From: Pelagovum sp. HNIBRBA483
GTDB taxonomy: Bacteria; Pseudomonadota; Alphaproteobacteria; Rhodobacterales; Rhodobacteraceae
Direction of reading: 5' to 3'
NCBI RefSeq assembly: GCF_040931995.1
Contig: NZ_CP162412.1
Coordinates: 1,240,001-1,304,000, forward strand
Length of the DNA: 64,000 bases
Shown here piece after piece: positions 41,948-50,796 of this stretch. The stretch's first letter is position 1. Every line of letters starts with the position of its first letter. Made by a program: the position numbers and the translations under genes. The notes under the pieces are model-generated. The model searched no databases, had not been told where the DNA came from, and worked only from the letters and a program-made list of their open reading frames with translations.

Positions 41948-43777
41948 ATGACAACTAAAGAATTCGAAAATGACGATGCGTCGCAGAATAGCCTCGGTCA
42001 ATTGGAGGCAAATCTGGAGAAGCTCGAAGAGCTGACGCAGCGGCTTGTCAAAGTCATGGGGCATAAGCGCGAGGTGCCAAGCGCGCTGCAAGGTCCGGGG
42101 CAGGAGCTGTATATGAAGGCCGCCACGGCCTACATGGCGGAGATGATGCACAACCCGACGAAGATTTTTGAGCATCAGATCGGCTATTGGGGCAAGACGC
42201 TGCAGCATTACATGGAAGCGCAGCAAAACATGTTGCAAGCGGGCATGGGTGAAGAGGTCGCGCCGCCTGCGAAATCAAAAGACCGCAGGTTTTCGGACCC
42301 GATGTGGGACACGCATCCCTATTTCCACTTTCTCAAGCAGCAATACATGCTGAATGCCGAGGCCGTTGATACAGCCGTGGCCGATATTGAAGGGCTGGAC
42401 GAGAAAGAAAAGAAGCGGCTGGAATATTTCAGCCGCCAGATCGTTGATCTGATGAGCCCGACGAACTTTCTCGGGACCAATCCAGAAGCCCTTCAGCGGG
42501 CCGTGGAGACGGAAGGGCAGAGCCTTGTAGACGGGCTGGAAAACCTCGTGCGTGATCTTGAGGCCAATGACGGCGATTTGGTCGTCACCTTGGCGGACAA
42601 GGATGCCTTTCAGGTGGGAGAGAACATCGGTACCACCAAGGGCAAGGTCGTGTTTCGCAATCGGTTGTTTGAGTTGATCCAGTACAGCCCGACGACCGAT
42701 CAGGTGCATGAGACGCCGCTGCTGATCTTCCCGCCGTGGATCAATAAATTTTACATCATGGATTTAAAACCCGAGAACAGCCTTGTGAAATGGGTTGTCG
42801 ATCAAGGCTATACGCTGTTCGTGGTGAGTTGGGTCAACCCCGATGAAACCTACGCGGATGTGGCGCTCGATACCTATATCGAGGAGGGCTATCTGGAAGC
42901 GATTGACGTGGTAAAGCAGATTTGCGGCGTCAAAAAGATCAATGCGGTGGGCTATTGCATCGCGGGGACGACACTTTCGCTGACGCTGGCGCTGATGAAG
43001 AAGCGCAAGGACAATAGCGTCAAGTCAGCCACCCTGTTTACCACGATGACGGATTTCGCCGATCAGGGGGAGTTCGTGGCCTTTTTGCAGGATGATTTCG
43101 TTGATGGAATCGAGGAAGAGGCGCTGAAAACGGGCTATCTGGACAAGTTCTACATGGCGCGGACGTTCTCCTTCCTGCGGTCTAACGACCTGATCTACAA
43201 GCCCGCGATCCGCAGTTACATGATGGGGCAGACGCCGCCTGCGTTTGATCTGCTGTATTGGAACGGAGATGGTACCAACCTGCCGGCGAAGATGGCGGTG
43301 CAATACCTGCGCGACCTGTGCCAGAAGAACCGCTTTGCCGATGGCGGCATCTCGGTTTGTGGTGAGACCTTGCGGCTGAAGGATGTCAGCTTGCCGGTCT
43401 TTGCCATTGCCTGCGAGACGGACCATATCGCCCAGTGGCACGCCAGCTATCAAGGTGTGCAGCAGATGGGATCGAAGGACAAAACCTTCGTTCTGTCGGA
43501 AAGCGGGCATATCGCGGGAATCATCAATCCGCCCAGCAAGAACAAATACGGCCATTACACCAATCCTGAACTGGGTCTGACATATGGCGACTGGCGCGAG
43601 AGCGCTGAGAAAAACGACGGCTCTTGGTGGCCGCGCTGGGAGGCATGGCTTTCGAAGCAGTCTGGCAAGAAGATTCCTGCCCGCGAACCGGGTACAGATG
43701 CCTATCCCGCGCTGTGTGATGCGCCGGGAACCTATGTCATTGGGCAGCCAGATGCACGCGATGGGGCAGGTAAGTAG
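41948..43777 (+). CDS. phaC: Class I PHA synthase
   Basis: Polymerises (R)-3-hydroxyacyl-CoA into PHA. The 609-aa protein has the family core LLIFPPWINKFYIMDLKPEN, a lipase-like box NAVGYCIAGTTLSLTLAL with catalytic Cys (GYCIAGT where GYCIGGT is usual), FAIACETDHIAQW with the catalytic Asp, and LSESGHIAGIINPP with the catalytic His. The N-terminus is a variable, acidic helical segment. A GTG three codons upstream is an alternative start. It is divergent from phaZ and followed by phaP and phaR. Confidence 0.93.
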   Translation: MTTKEFENDDASQNSLGQLEANLEKLEELTQRLVKVMGHKREVPSALQGPGQELYMKAATAYMAEMMHNPTKIFEHQIGYWGKTLQHYMEAQQNMLQAGMGEEVAPPAKSKDRRFSDPMWDTHPYFHFLKQQYMLNAEAVDTAVADIEGLDEKEKKRLEYFSRQIVDLMSPTNFLGTNPEALQRAVETEGQSLVDGLENLVRDLEANDGDLVVTLADKDAFQVGENIGTTKGKVVFRNRLFELIQYSPTTDQVHETPLLIFPPWINKFYIMDLKPENSLVKWVVDQGYTLFVVSWVNPDETYADVALDTYIEEGYLEAIDVVKQICGVKKINAVGYCIAGTTLSLTLALMKKRKDNSVKSATLFTTMTDFADQGEFVAFLQDDFVDGIEEEALKTGYLDKFYMARTFSFLRSNDLIYKPAIRSYMMGQTPPAFDLLYWNGDGTNLPAKMAVQYLRDLCQKNRFADGGISVCGETLRLKDVSLPVFAIACETDHIAQWHASYQGVQQMGSKDKTFVLSESGHIAGIINPPSKNKYGHYTNPELGLTYGDWRESAEKNDGSWWPRWEAWLSKQSGKKIPAREPGTDAYPALCDAPGTYVIGQPDARDGAGK

Positions 43778-43817
43778 CTGTAATCGCTAATTTTCTGCGA
43801 TTGCGAAAACTTTTTTG

Positions 43818-43856
43818 CTGCAGTGCAGAAAAAACTCTTGAAATGCTGCACTGCAG
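43818..43856. promoter_or_regulatory. Two PhaR operators upstream of phaP
   Basis: CTGCAGTGCAG (43818-43828) and CTGCACTGCAG (43846-43856) fit CTGC-N3-GCAG, the binding sequence described for PhaR in Paracoccus and Rhodobacter, and are 28 bp apart centre to centre. They lie 76 bp or more upstream of the phasin start and 41 bp or more past the phaC stop. PhaR encoded downstream would repress phaP until PHB granules titrate it away. Confidence 0.8.
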
Positions 43857-43931
43857 CGCGCATATTTGTCCTATCGAAATTGATCGGTGCGGTTCTCCTC
43901 CCGCCGCACCCAGATCCGAAAGGACAGACAG

Positions 43932-44384
43932 ATGGCTACGAAGACTCAAGACTACAGCGCAATGCTGAAAGACATGATGGGCGCATTCCCCGTCGACACC
44001 AAGATTATGCAGGACGTTTACAAGTCGCAGAGCACGCTGGCTGAGAAAATGTCCGCTGTTCAGTTTGACGCGGCGCAGAAATCCACCGAGCTTTCGGCCA
44101 AGTGGATGCAGGACACGCTGAACAAGATGTCCTCCATCACCAAAGCCAAAGCAGAGCCTGCTGACTACGCCAAGTCGATGACCGACTTCGCTTCTGCAAC
44201 GGCCGAATCCGCTGCTGAGCACATGGCTGCTTACGCAGAGATTGCCAAGAAAGTTCAGACCGAGACGCTCGAGCTGATGATGAACGCTGGAAAGACCATG
44301 TCGGACGAGATGTCGGCAGCAGCCAAGAAAGCCACTGAGGAAATGACCTCTGCGGCGAAGAAGGCCACTGCTTCTGCAAAGTAA
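43932..44384 (+). CDS. phaP: Phasin, PHA granule-associated protein
   Basis: A 150-aa helical, Ala/Lys/Met-rich amphipathic protein (DYSAMLKDMMGAFPVDTK, MSAVQFDAAQKSTELSAKWM, AKSMTDFASATAESAAEHMA) ending in an AAKKATEEM-type tail, as in Phasin_2 proteins. Phasins coat PHB granules and control their size. The ATG used follows GAAAGGACAG; a 15-codon upstream frame is not phasin-like. Two PhaR operators precede it and a strong terminator follows. Confidence 0.92.
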   Translation: MATKTQDYSAMLKDMMGAFPVDTKIMQDVYKSQSTLAEKMSAVQFDAAQKSTELSAKWMQDTLNKMSSITKAKAEPADYAKSMTDFASATAESAAEHMAAYAEIAKKVQTETLELMMNAGKTMSDEMSAAAKKATEEMTSAAKKATASAK

Positions 44385-44441
44385 GCAGTAGAAATTCCAG
44401 CTGGTTTTCTCCTCCCTCCCTTGAACCGGCTGCGAACTGAT

Positions 44442-44477
44442 GAGCGGGTTGCTGATGCAACCCGCTCTTTTCTTTTT
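44442..44477 (+). terminator. Rho-independent terminator of phaP
   Basis: GAGCGGGTTGC-TGAT-GCAACCCGCTC is a perfect 11-bp stem followed by TTTTCTTTTT, 57 nt after the phasin stop. It separates phaP from phaR. Confidence 0.92.
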
Positions 44478-44529
44478 CGCAGGAGCGGCGTAGGCTTTCT
44501 GCAACGCCGCAATGCGTGGGAGGAAAACC

Positions 44530-45078
44530 GTGACTGATACTGCCAAGCCGCTTCTGATCAAGCGTTATGCAAGCCGCCGTCTCTACAACACAGAGACAAG
44601 CGATTATGTGACCCTCGACGATATTGCCGCCTTCATTCGCGACGGGCGCGAGGTGCAGATTGTCGATCTCAAATCGGGCGATGACCTGACGCGGCAATAC
44701 CTGCTGCAAATCATTGCGGAACATGAGAGCAGCGGCGAGAGCGTGCTGCCTGTAAATGTGCTGACCGATCTGGTGCGCAGCTACACCACGCAGGCGAATT
44801 CTGTCGTTCCACAGGTGCTGGCGGCGAGCTTCGAGCTGATGCGGCAGGGGCAGGAGCAGATCATGGAGAACATGGGCAAAGCGGGTGGCATCAATTCGAT
44901 CCCAGGCTTCGAGGCCATGCAGCAGCAACAACAGGCGTTTTTCAACGCGCTGACGGGCGGGATGCTTGGCACAACAGGTCCGGCTCCGGCGAAGCCGTCC
45001 GAGGGCGAGGATGACCTCGACGAGATTAAGCAGCAGCTCGCGGAATTGCAGTCCAAACTGTCGAAGCTGGGCAAGTAG
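44530..45078 (+). CDS. phaR: PHB accumulation regulator PhaR
   Basis: A 182-aa regulator that binds both DNA and nascent PHB. The N-terminal PHB/PHA DNA-binding domain is KRYASRRLYNTETSDYVTLD and VQIVDLKSGDDLTRQYLLQI. The second accumulation-regulator repeat follows (LPVNVLTDLVRSYTTQANS), then a Gln-rich stretch (MQQQQQAFF) and a C-terminal coiled coil (LDEIKQQLAELQSKLSKL). The GTG is preceded by GGGAGG; the ATG six codons upstream precedes that site and is rejected. It is the probable binder of the two operators before phaP. Confidence 0.92.
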   Translation: MTDTAKPLLIKRYASRRLYNTETSDYVTLDDIAAFIRDGREVQIVDLKSGDDLTRQYLLQIIAEHESSGESVLPVNVLTDLVRSYTTQANSVVPQVLAASFELMRQGQEQIMENMGKAGGINSIPGFEAMQQQQQAFFNALTGGMLGTTGPAPAKPSEGEDDLDEIKQQLAELQSKLSKLGK

Positions 45079-45105
45079 GGCGGCAAAGCGCTGGGGCTGG
45101 TGCAG

Positions 45106-46413
45106 TTATACGCCCAGCCTGTCGCGCATTGCGTACCATGCCATAGCGAGCGAGAGCATCGGCCCTTGTGCATAGGGGCCGAGCGGTAGGGTTCCAGACG
45201 GGATTTTAGCGAAGAGATCGAAATTGGCGCTCTGGCCGAGGATTGCCTGTGCCATAGCATGACCGGCCATCCCCGAGAGCGCGACGCCGTGGCCGGAATA
45301 GCCTCCGGCGATGTAGACCTGTGGCGCGAGGCGGCTGATCCACGGCAGACGAGTCATGGTGACGCCAAGCGTGCCGCCCCATGTGTAGTCGAGCGGCACA
45401 TCCGCTATTTGCGGGAACATCTCGGCAATGCGGGCGTGGAGTTTGCCGCCGATGTCATTGGGGAAGCGGTGCGAGAAATTGGCGCGGCCGCCGAAGAGGA
45501 GGCGGCCATCTTCGCTGAGGCGGAGGTAATTCACCACATGGCTGGAATCCGCGCTGGCGATGTCCGCACCTAGCACATCGCCTGTGCGGTTGCCCAAGGG
45601 GGCGGTGGCGCCGATGAAGCTGTTGACCGGCATCACCCGCGCCGCGTAACGCCACGATAGCCGCCGGAGGTAGCCGTTGCCCGCGATGATCACATGCTTG
45701 GCGGTGACGGTGCCGGTGGGGGTGGTTAGCCGAGCATGCGGTCCAGTTTCAATCGCGGTGACTTCGGTATTCTCAACGATGGTTGCGCCTGCGGCCTCTG
45801 CCTCTTGCGCGAGTGCCAGCACAAGGCGGAGCGGGTGAATGTGGCCCGCGCCGTGGTCGATGGTGCCGCCGTAGTAGAGTGGGGAGCGCAGGACGGACTG
45901 GAAATCGGCAACCTCCAGCACCTCCATATCGGTGTAGCCATAGGCGGTGGCGAGGTGGTCTGCGTCGCGCTTTTCGTCCTCGAAATCGCGGGCGGTCAGG
46001 CTGCCGTGGGCGATGCCGGACTTATAGTTTGCGTCCGGCGCGAGGGCTGCAACCTGTGAGCGGAGGCGGGATTTGCCTGCTTCGCAGAGATCCCACAACC
46101 CGCGGGCGGTATCTGCTCCGAGCCGCTGTTCGAGCCAGCGTTGGGACTTATTATAGCCTGAGCATACCTGCCCGCCATTGCGACCCGAGGCGCCCCATCC
46201 GGCTTGGCGGGCGTCGATTACGAGCGGGGTCAGGCCCGCCTCAGCCAAGGTACGCGCGGCGTTGAGGCCAGTGAAGCCCGCGCCAATGATCGCCACATCC
46301 ACCTGACGGTCGCCATCCAGCGGCTGGCGCGGGGCGGGCAGGGCGCAGGTGTCGGCATACCAGCTGGGCGGGAAGCCAGTGGCGGGGTCGTTGGCGCGGA
46401 GAAGGTCGATCAC
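45106..46413 (-). CDS. FAD-dependent amine oxidase (PuuB-like, gamma-glutamylputrescine oxidase family)
   Basis: A 435-aa DAO-fold flavoprotein: VDVAIIGAGFTGLNAARTLA (FAD-binding GxGxxG), WGASGRNGGQVCSGY, HIHPLRLVLALAQEAEAAGA, the FGGRANFS strand, and the late GGYSGHGVALSGMAGHAMAQ typical of PuuB. In the gamma-glutamylation route it would oxidise a gamma-glutamyl-amine to the aldehyde. GTG is the start, overlapping the stop of the upstream GS-like gene (GTGTGA), so the operon is translationally coupled. Earlier frames lie within that gene. Confidence 0.87.
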   Translation of the reverse strand: MIDLLRANDPATGFPPSWYADTCALPAPRQPLDGDRQVDVAIIGAGFTGLNAARTLAEAGLTPLVIDARQAGWGASGRNGGQVCSGYNKSQRWLEQRLGADTARGLWDLCEAGKSRLRSQVAALAPDANYKSGIAHGSLTARDFEDEKRDADHLATAYGYTDMEVLEVADFQSVLRSPLYYGGTIDHGAGHIHPLRLVLALAQEAEAAGATIVENTEVTAIETGPHARLTTPTGTVTAKHVIIAGNGYLRRLSWRYAARVMPVNSFIGATAPLGNRTGDVLGADIASADSSHVVNYLRLSEDGRLLFGGRANFSHRFPNDIGGKLHARIAEMFPQIADVPLDYTWGGTLGVTMTRLPWISRLAPQVYIAGGYSGHGVALSGMAGHAMAQAILGQSANFDLFAKIPSGTLPLGPYAQGPMLSLAMAWYAMRDRLGV

Positions 46414-47765
46414 ACGTTCAGCAGGAGGTGCTCCCGCTCCCACGGGCTGATGACTTGCAGAAATTCGTCATATTCGGTGCGCTTCACGATCGAATAGACG
46501 CGGGCAAATTCCGACCCGAGAACCTCGTGCAATTCGGTGGCGGCATCAAAGAGATCAAGCGCGGAATAGAGGCCTTGGGGGATTTCATCCTCGGCCTCAT
46601 AGGCATCGCCACGGAAGCGTTTGTCGGGCCAGATCTCGTTTTTCATGCCGAGATAGCCGCATGCCAGTGATGCCGCGATGGCGAGGTAGGGGTTGCAATC
46701 CATGCCAGCGAGCCGGTTTTCGATGCGGCGGGCCTCGGGCGGGGAGATCGGGATGCGGATGCCGGTGGTACGGTTATCGCGGCCCCATTCGAGGTTGATC
46801 GGGGCGGCGTGGTTGCGCACATAGCGGCGGAAGCTGTTCACATAAGGCGCGATCATCGCGATCACCGAGGGCATATATTCCTGCAAGCCGCCGATGAAGT
46901 GGAAGAAGGCGTCCGTCTCGCCGCCTTGCGGGCCTGTGAAGATGTTGCGGCCTTTGTCATCCAGCACGGAGTGGTGGATGTGCATGGCGCTGCCCGGCTC
47001 CCCTTCGATGGGTTTGGCCATGAAGGTGGCAAAGCAATTGTGCTTTAGCGCGGCTTCACGGATCAGGCGTTTGAAGTAGAACACCTCGTCGGCCAGTTTG
47101 ACGGGATCGCCGTGGCGGAGATTGATCTCTAGCTGGCCAGCGCCGCCTTCTTGGGTGATACCGTCGATCTCGAAGCCCTGAACCTCGGCAAATTCGTAGA
47201 TGTCGTCGATCACGGGGCCGTATTCATCTACGGCGGTCATCGAATAGGCCTGACGCGCGGCGGCGGGGCGGCCGGTGCGGCCCATCATCGGCTCGATGGC
47301 CTTGGCGGGATCGGTGTTGCGGGCGACGAGGTAGAACTCCATCTCCGGCGCGACGACCGGCTTCATGCCTTCTTTCTCGAACAACTCGACCACCCGCTTG
47401 AGCACGTTGCGCGGGGCAAAGGGGACGGGGCGGCCTTTTTGGTCGAAGGCGTCGTGGATCACCTGAAGGGTGCCATCATGCGCCCAAGGGGCGGCGGTGG
47501 TGGTGGTGAGATCGGGGCGCAGCACCATGTCAGGCTCGACAAATCCTTCGTCGCCTGCGGCTTCGCCCCAATCGCCGGTGATCGTTTGGAAAAAGATGGA
47601 ATTGGGCAGGTGAAAATGGCCCTGACGCTCCCATTTGGTGGCGGGCACGGCTTTACCACGGGCAATGCCGGGAAGATCGGCAATGACACATTCGACCTCG
47701 TCGAGCCGGTGGCTTTCCAGATAGGTCCGGGCGGCGGCGGGGATTTGGTCGATCCAGTTGCTCAT
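46410..47765 (-). CDS. Glutamine-synthetase-family gamma-glutamyl-amine ligase, copy 1
   Basis: A 451-aa GS-fold enzyme with VVAPEMEFYLV, EGGAGQLEINLRHGD (metal Glu), MHIHHSVLD (metal His), EWGRDNRTTGIRIP (ATP/Pi site) and RIENRLAGMDCNPYLAIAAS. It belongs to the PuuA-like branch that ligates glutamate to an amine with ATP instead of ammonia. The end of the gene overlaps the PuuB-like start, and its own start overlaps the GATase stop (ATGA). Confidence 0.88.
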   Translation of the reverse strand: MSNWIDQIPAAARTYLESHRLDEVECVIADLPGIARGKAVPATKWERQGHFHLPNSIFFQTITGDWGEAAGDEGFVEPDMVLRPDLTTTTAAPWAHDGTLQVIHDAFDQKGRPVPFAPRNVLKRVVELFEKEGMKPVVAPEMEFYLVARNTDPAKAIEPMMGRTGRPAAARQAYSMTAVDEYGPVIDDIYEFAEVQGFEIDGITQEGGAGQLEINLRHGDPVKLADEVFYFKRLIREAALKHNCFATFMAKPIEGEPGSAMHIHHSVLDDKGRNIFTGPQGGETDAFFHFIGGLQEYMPSVIAMIAPYVNSFRRYVRNHAAPINLEWGRDNRTTGIRIPISPPEARRIENRLAGMDCNPYLAIAASLACGYLGMKNEIWPDKRFRGDAYEAEDEIPQGLYSALDLFDAATELHEVLGSEFARVYSIVKRTEYDEFLQVISPWEREHLLLNV

Positions 47766-48445
47766 AAGAGCTCTCTTTCTGTGAAAAAATGTCTGATTTG
47801 CGTTGCGAGATGGGCGTTATCGGTTGGCGTCTGTAGCCCCGCGATGGCCTCTGCGAGGAGCGCGTCAGGCACCACGCCAGGACCACGGGTGCGGGCGAGC
47901 CCTTCGACGAAGGAGGCTTGGAACTCCGGATGCGCCTGCACGGTAAAGGCGCGGTTGCCGTAGCGGAGGACGGCATAGGCGCAATTATCATTTGCGGCCA
48001 CGACCTCGGCATCGGCGGGGAGGCGCGTGACCTGATCCTGATGCCAAGCGTTCAGCGTTACGGTTTTGCCTTGCCAGTCATAAGACTTGGCGCCGACATT
48101 CCAGCCGCCTGAAAACTTCTCGACATGGCCGCCGAGTGCCTGGGCAATAATCTGATGCCCGAAGCAGATGCCGACCAGCGGCCTGTCGGCCGCATAGATG
48201 GCGCGGATCAGCTCTTCGAGCGGGGGAATGAACGGCAGATCATCGTAGGCACCGTGGCGGGAGCCGGTGATCAGCCAGCCGTCTGCGTCCTGCGGACCAT
48301 TAGGGAAGTCACCGTCGACGATGCTCCATATCTGGAAGGTGAACGGTTCGGTTCCGAGAAGATCGATGAAGAGTTGCCCGTAATCGTGATGGTCCGGAAG
48401 CATCGCCTCCGGAGTGTGTCCTGTTTGCAGGATACCGATTTTCAT
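47762..48445 (-). CDS. Class I glutamine amidotransferase-like hydrolase
   Basis: A 227-aa GATase-1 domain: WLITGSRHGAYDDLPF, the nucleophile LVGICFGHQIIAQALGG with catalytic Cys, and FTVQAHPEFQASFVEG with catalytic His. In the operon it would replace the PuuD-type peptidase, releasing glutamate from the gamma-glutamyl product, or feed glutamine-derived ammonia; the context favours the first. It starts 61 bp after the upstream GS-like gene. Confidence 0.85.
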   Translation of the reverse strand: MKIGILQTGHTPEAMLPDHHDYGQLFIDLLGTEPFTFQIWSIVDGDFPNGPQDADGWLITGSRHGAYDDLPFIPPLEELIRAIYAADRPLVGICFGHQIIAQALGGHVEKFSGGWNVGAKSYDWQGKTVTLNAWHQDQVTRLPADAEVVAANDNCAYAVLRYGNRAFTVQAHPEFQASFVEGLARTRGPGVVPDALLAEAIAGLQTPTDNAHLATQIRHFFTERELL

Positions 48446-48506
48446 AAGTCACCGTATGGTTTTGTTAGGTCGCAAGGTAGTGCGCCGCTGGACGCGCTGC
48501 AAGCGG

Positions 48507-49841
48507 TCAGACGGTATCGAGATACAGCTCGATACGCTCTTCGTCGCTCAGTTCTTCGAAATAATGGGCTTCCTGCCGTTTGGTCAGGACGAAGTTTTCG
48601 ATGAGCTGCTTGGAGAAGATGCGCGCGGCGAAGGGGCTTTTCTCAAACGTGTCGATGGCCTCTTTCCATGTTGCGGGGATCTGCGGCATGTCTTGGGCGT
48701 AGGCATTGCCTTTGATCGGGGCGGGGGGCGTCAGGGCGTCTTCGATGCCGATGAGGGCAGAACCGAGCGTTGCGGCGATAAACAGATAGGGGTTTACGTC
48801 GCCGCCCGCGACGCGATGTTCGATCCGGCGCGCGGCGAGTGACCCACCGGGAACACGGACGGAAGCGGTGCGGTTCTCATAGCCCCAGCAGACGCCGGTG
48901 GGCGCGTGGCTGTCGGGCACGAGACGGTCATAGCTGTTGCCATGCGGGGCGAAGATCAGGGCCAGTTCCTGAATGCCGTTGAGACATCCGGCAATTGCAT
49001 TGGCAAGGAGCGGGCTGCCTTCGAATGTGCCGTTGGCGAAGGCGTTGTTGCCGTGCTCATCAAGCAACGAGAAATGCGTGTGCATACCGTTGCCTGCGTA
49101 ATCCGAATAGGGCTTTGCCATAAAACTGGCGGCCATGCCGTATTTGCGGGCGAGGCCACGGACCAGCATCTTGAACAGCCATGCATCATCCGCTGCTTTC
49201 AGCGCGTCATCGACATGGTTGAGGTTGATCTCGAACTGGCCGAGGCCTGCCTCGGAAATGGCGGCGTCGGCGGGAATATCCATCGCTTCGCAGGCATCGT
49301 AAAGTTCGTTGAAGAACAGATCGAACGCATCCAATGCGCGGAGCGACAGGATCTCCGCGCCGGGGCGGCGCTTGCCCGAGCGGGGGCTTTTGGGCTGCTG
49401 GATTTCCTTGCCGCTGTCGTCGATCAGGTAGAACTCCATCTCGGTGGCGACAACGGGTGTGAGGCCGTGCTTTTTGAACATCGCGACGACGTTGGCCAAA
49501 GCGTGGCGGGGGTCGCCTGCGTAGGGGGTGCCGTCTTCGTTGAACATCCATTGTGGCATCAGCGCAGACGGCACCGAAAGCCACGGCATCGGCACATAGC
49601 CGCGCTCGGTGGGCTTGAGAATGCCATCCGGATCGCCGCTTTCGAAAACCAGCGGGCTGTTTTCGATGTCCTCGCCCCAGATATCGAGGCTCAGAAGCGA
49701 GATTGGCAGGCGTGTCCCTTCGCTGCCTAGCTTGCGGGCCGCCGAGGCAGGCAGACGTTTGCCGCGTGCCTGACCATTAAGATCGGCCACGCCGCAACGG
49801 ACGTTTTTGATTTCGGGGTGCTCATCGAGCCAGCTGTTCAT
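48507..49841 (-). CDS. Glutamine-synthetase-family gamma-glutamyl-amine ligase, copy 2
   Basis: A 444-aa GS-fold enzyme, clearly diverged from copy 1: VVATEMEFYLIDD, SEAGLGQFEINLNHVDD, GMHTHFSLLDEHG, APTGVCWGYENRTASVRVPG and RIEHRVAGGDVNPYLFIAA. Two different ligases in one operon suggest two amine substrates or a two-subunit enzyme. A run of eight earlier codons is possible, but AGGTGAG sits just before the chosen ATG. It is downstream of the transporter genes with a 148-bp gap, so it may have its own promoter. Confidence 0.87.
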   Translation of the reverse strand: MNSWLDEHPEIKNVRCGVADLNGQARGKRLPASAARKLGSEGTRLPISLLSLDIWGEDIENSPLVFESGDPDGILKPTERGYVPMPWLSVPSALMPQWMFNEDGTPYAGDPRHALANVVAMFKKHGLTPVVATEMEFYLIDDSGKEIQQPKSPRSGKRRPGAEILSLRALDAFDLFFNELYDACEAMDIPADAAISEAGLGQFEINLNHVDDALKAADDAWLFKMLVRGLARKYGMAASFMAKPYSDYAGNGMHTHFSLLDEHGNNAFANGTFEGSPLLANAIAGCLNGIQELALIFAPHGNSYDRLVPDSHAPTGVCWGYENRTASVRVPGGSLAARRIEHRVAGGDVNPYLFIAATLGSALIGIEDALTPPAPIKGNAYAQDMPQIPATWKEAIDTFEKSPFAARIFSKQLIENFVLTKRQEAHYFEELSDEERIELYLDTV

Positions 49842-49989
49842 TTTCTCACCTGTCGTGTGGGGCAATCATGCGGGTATCCCGCGTGTTGCCTTATTTTTGA
49901 TCATATTATTGGCTGAAGCGATTCTCGCCATTCCGCTTTGAATTGCGGGGAAAATGCACTACCAAAATAATTTGATCAAAAAATTGATA

Positions 49990-50796
49990 CTACCGGATCA
50001 GGTTCGGACGCAAGCGAATTTTGCGGCGCTGCTCTTGCGGCAAGTGACGGTTGAGGCGCTTGTTGATTGCCCCGAAGAGGCCGATCACAACAAGCGTCAG
50101 CAGGATGAAATAGCCCGCAAGGATCGGGTATGGGATGAAGGGGTTGAAGGTTTTGTCCGCGAAGTAGCTGGCGTAATAGAGCGCGTCGCCCATTTGGCGG
50201 CTGGCGGGAAAACCGGAGAAGAACACCAGCGTTGTCGCATGGAAGAGGAAGATCGCTTCGTTCGTGTAGGCGGGCCAAGCAAGGCGCAGCATGGTGGGCC
50301 AGACGATCCGGCGGAAGCGGCTCACGCCGGAAATGCCGTAGGCATCAGCGGCTTCGACATCGCCTTTGGGAATTGATTGCAGGGCGCCGTAGAAGATTTC
50401 GCCGGAATAGGCGGCGGTATTGAGGAACAGCACCACCAGAGCGCCGAGCCAAGCGGCTGTGAAGGGGGCGAAGATCGGCAGCGCCCCTTTGAGCGACAGG
50501 AACAGGAAATAGGCGAAGAAGAACTGGATAAACAGCGGTGAGCCACGGAAAATGAAGATGAACCATTCCGAAGGTTTGCGCAGCCATGGGCTGCGGGCGG
50601 CTTTGCCGAGGGCAACCAGTGTTGCGAGGAAGAAACCGCCAAACAAGGCGACAACGCCGAAATAGATGTTCCAGATCATGCCGGAGCCGATCAGGGTGAA
50701 CTGCTGGCACAGCGTGAAATCGGAGCGCGGCAGGAGTCGCTCGCCAATGCCTTGGCTGCGCAGGGCGTAATCCGCGATGGTTTCCCAACAGCTCAT
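49990..50796 (-). CDS. Polar-amino-acid-type ABC transporter permease 2
   Basis: A 268-aa inner-membrane protein with about five or six helices (GSGMIWNIYFGVVALFGGFF, WFIFIFRGSPLFIQFFFAY) and the EAA loop GALQSIPKGDVEAADAYGIS, which contacts the ATPase. HisM/GlnP-type permeases pair as heterodimers. Its ATG overlaps the permease 1 stop (ATGA). It closes the transporter group, followed by the GS-like genes. Confidence 0.9.
   Translation of the reverse strand: MSCWETIADYALRSQGIGERLLPRSDFTLCQQFTLIGSGMIWNIYFGVVALFGGFFLATLVALGKAARSPWLRKPSEWFIFIFRGSPLFIQFFFAYFLFLSLKGALPIFAPFTAAWLGALVVLFLNTAAYSGEIFYGALQSIPKGDVEAADAYGISGVSRFRRIVWPTMLRLAWPAYTNEAIFLFHATTLVFFSGFPASRQMGDALYYASYFADKTFNPFIPYPILAGYFILLTLVVIGLFGAINKRLNRHLPQEQRRKIRLRPNLIR

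Noticed and set aside
48906-49730. 274-aa open frame antisense to the second GS-like gene
   Set aside because: Shadow of a gene with full GS motifs.
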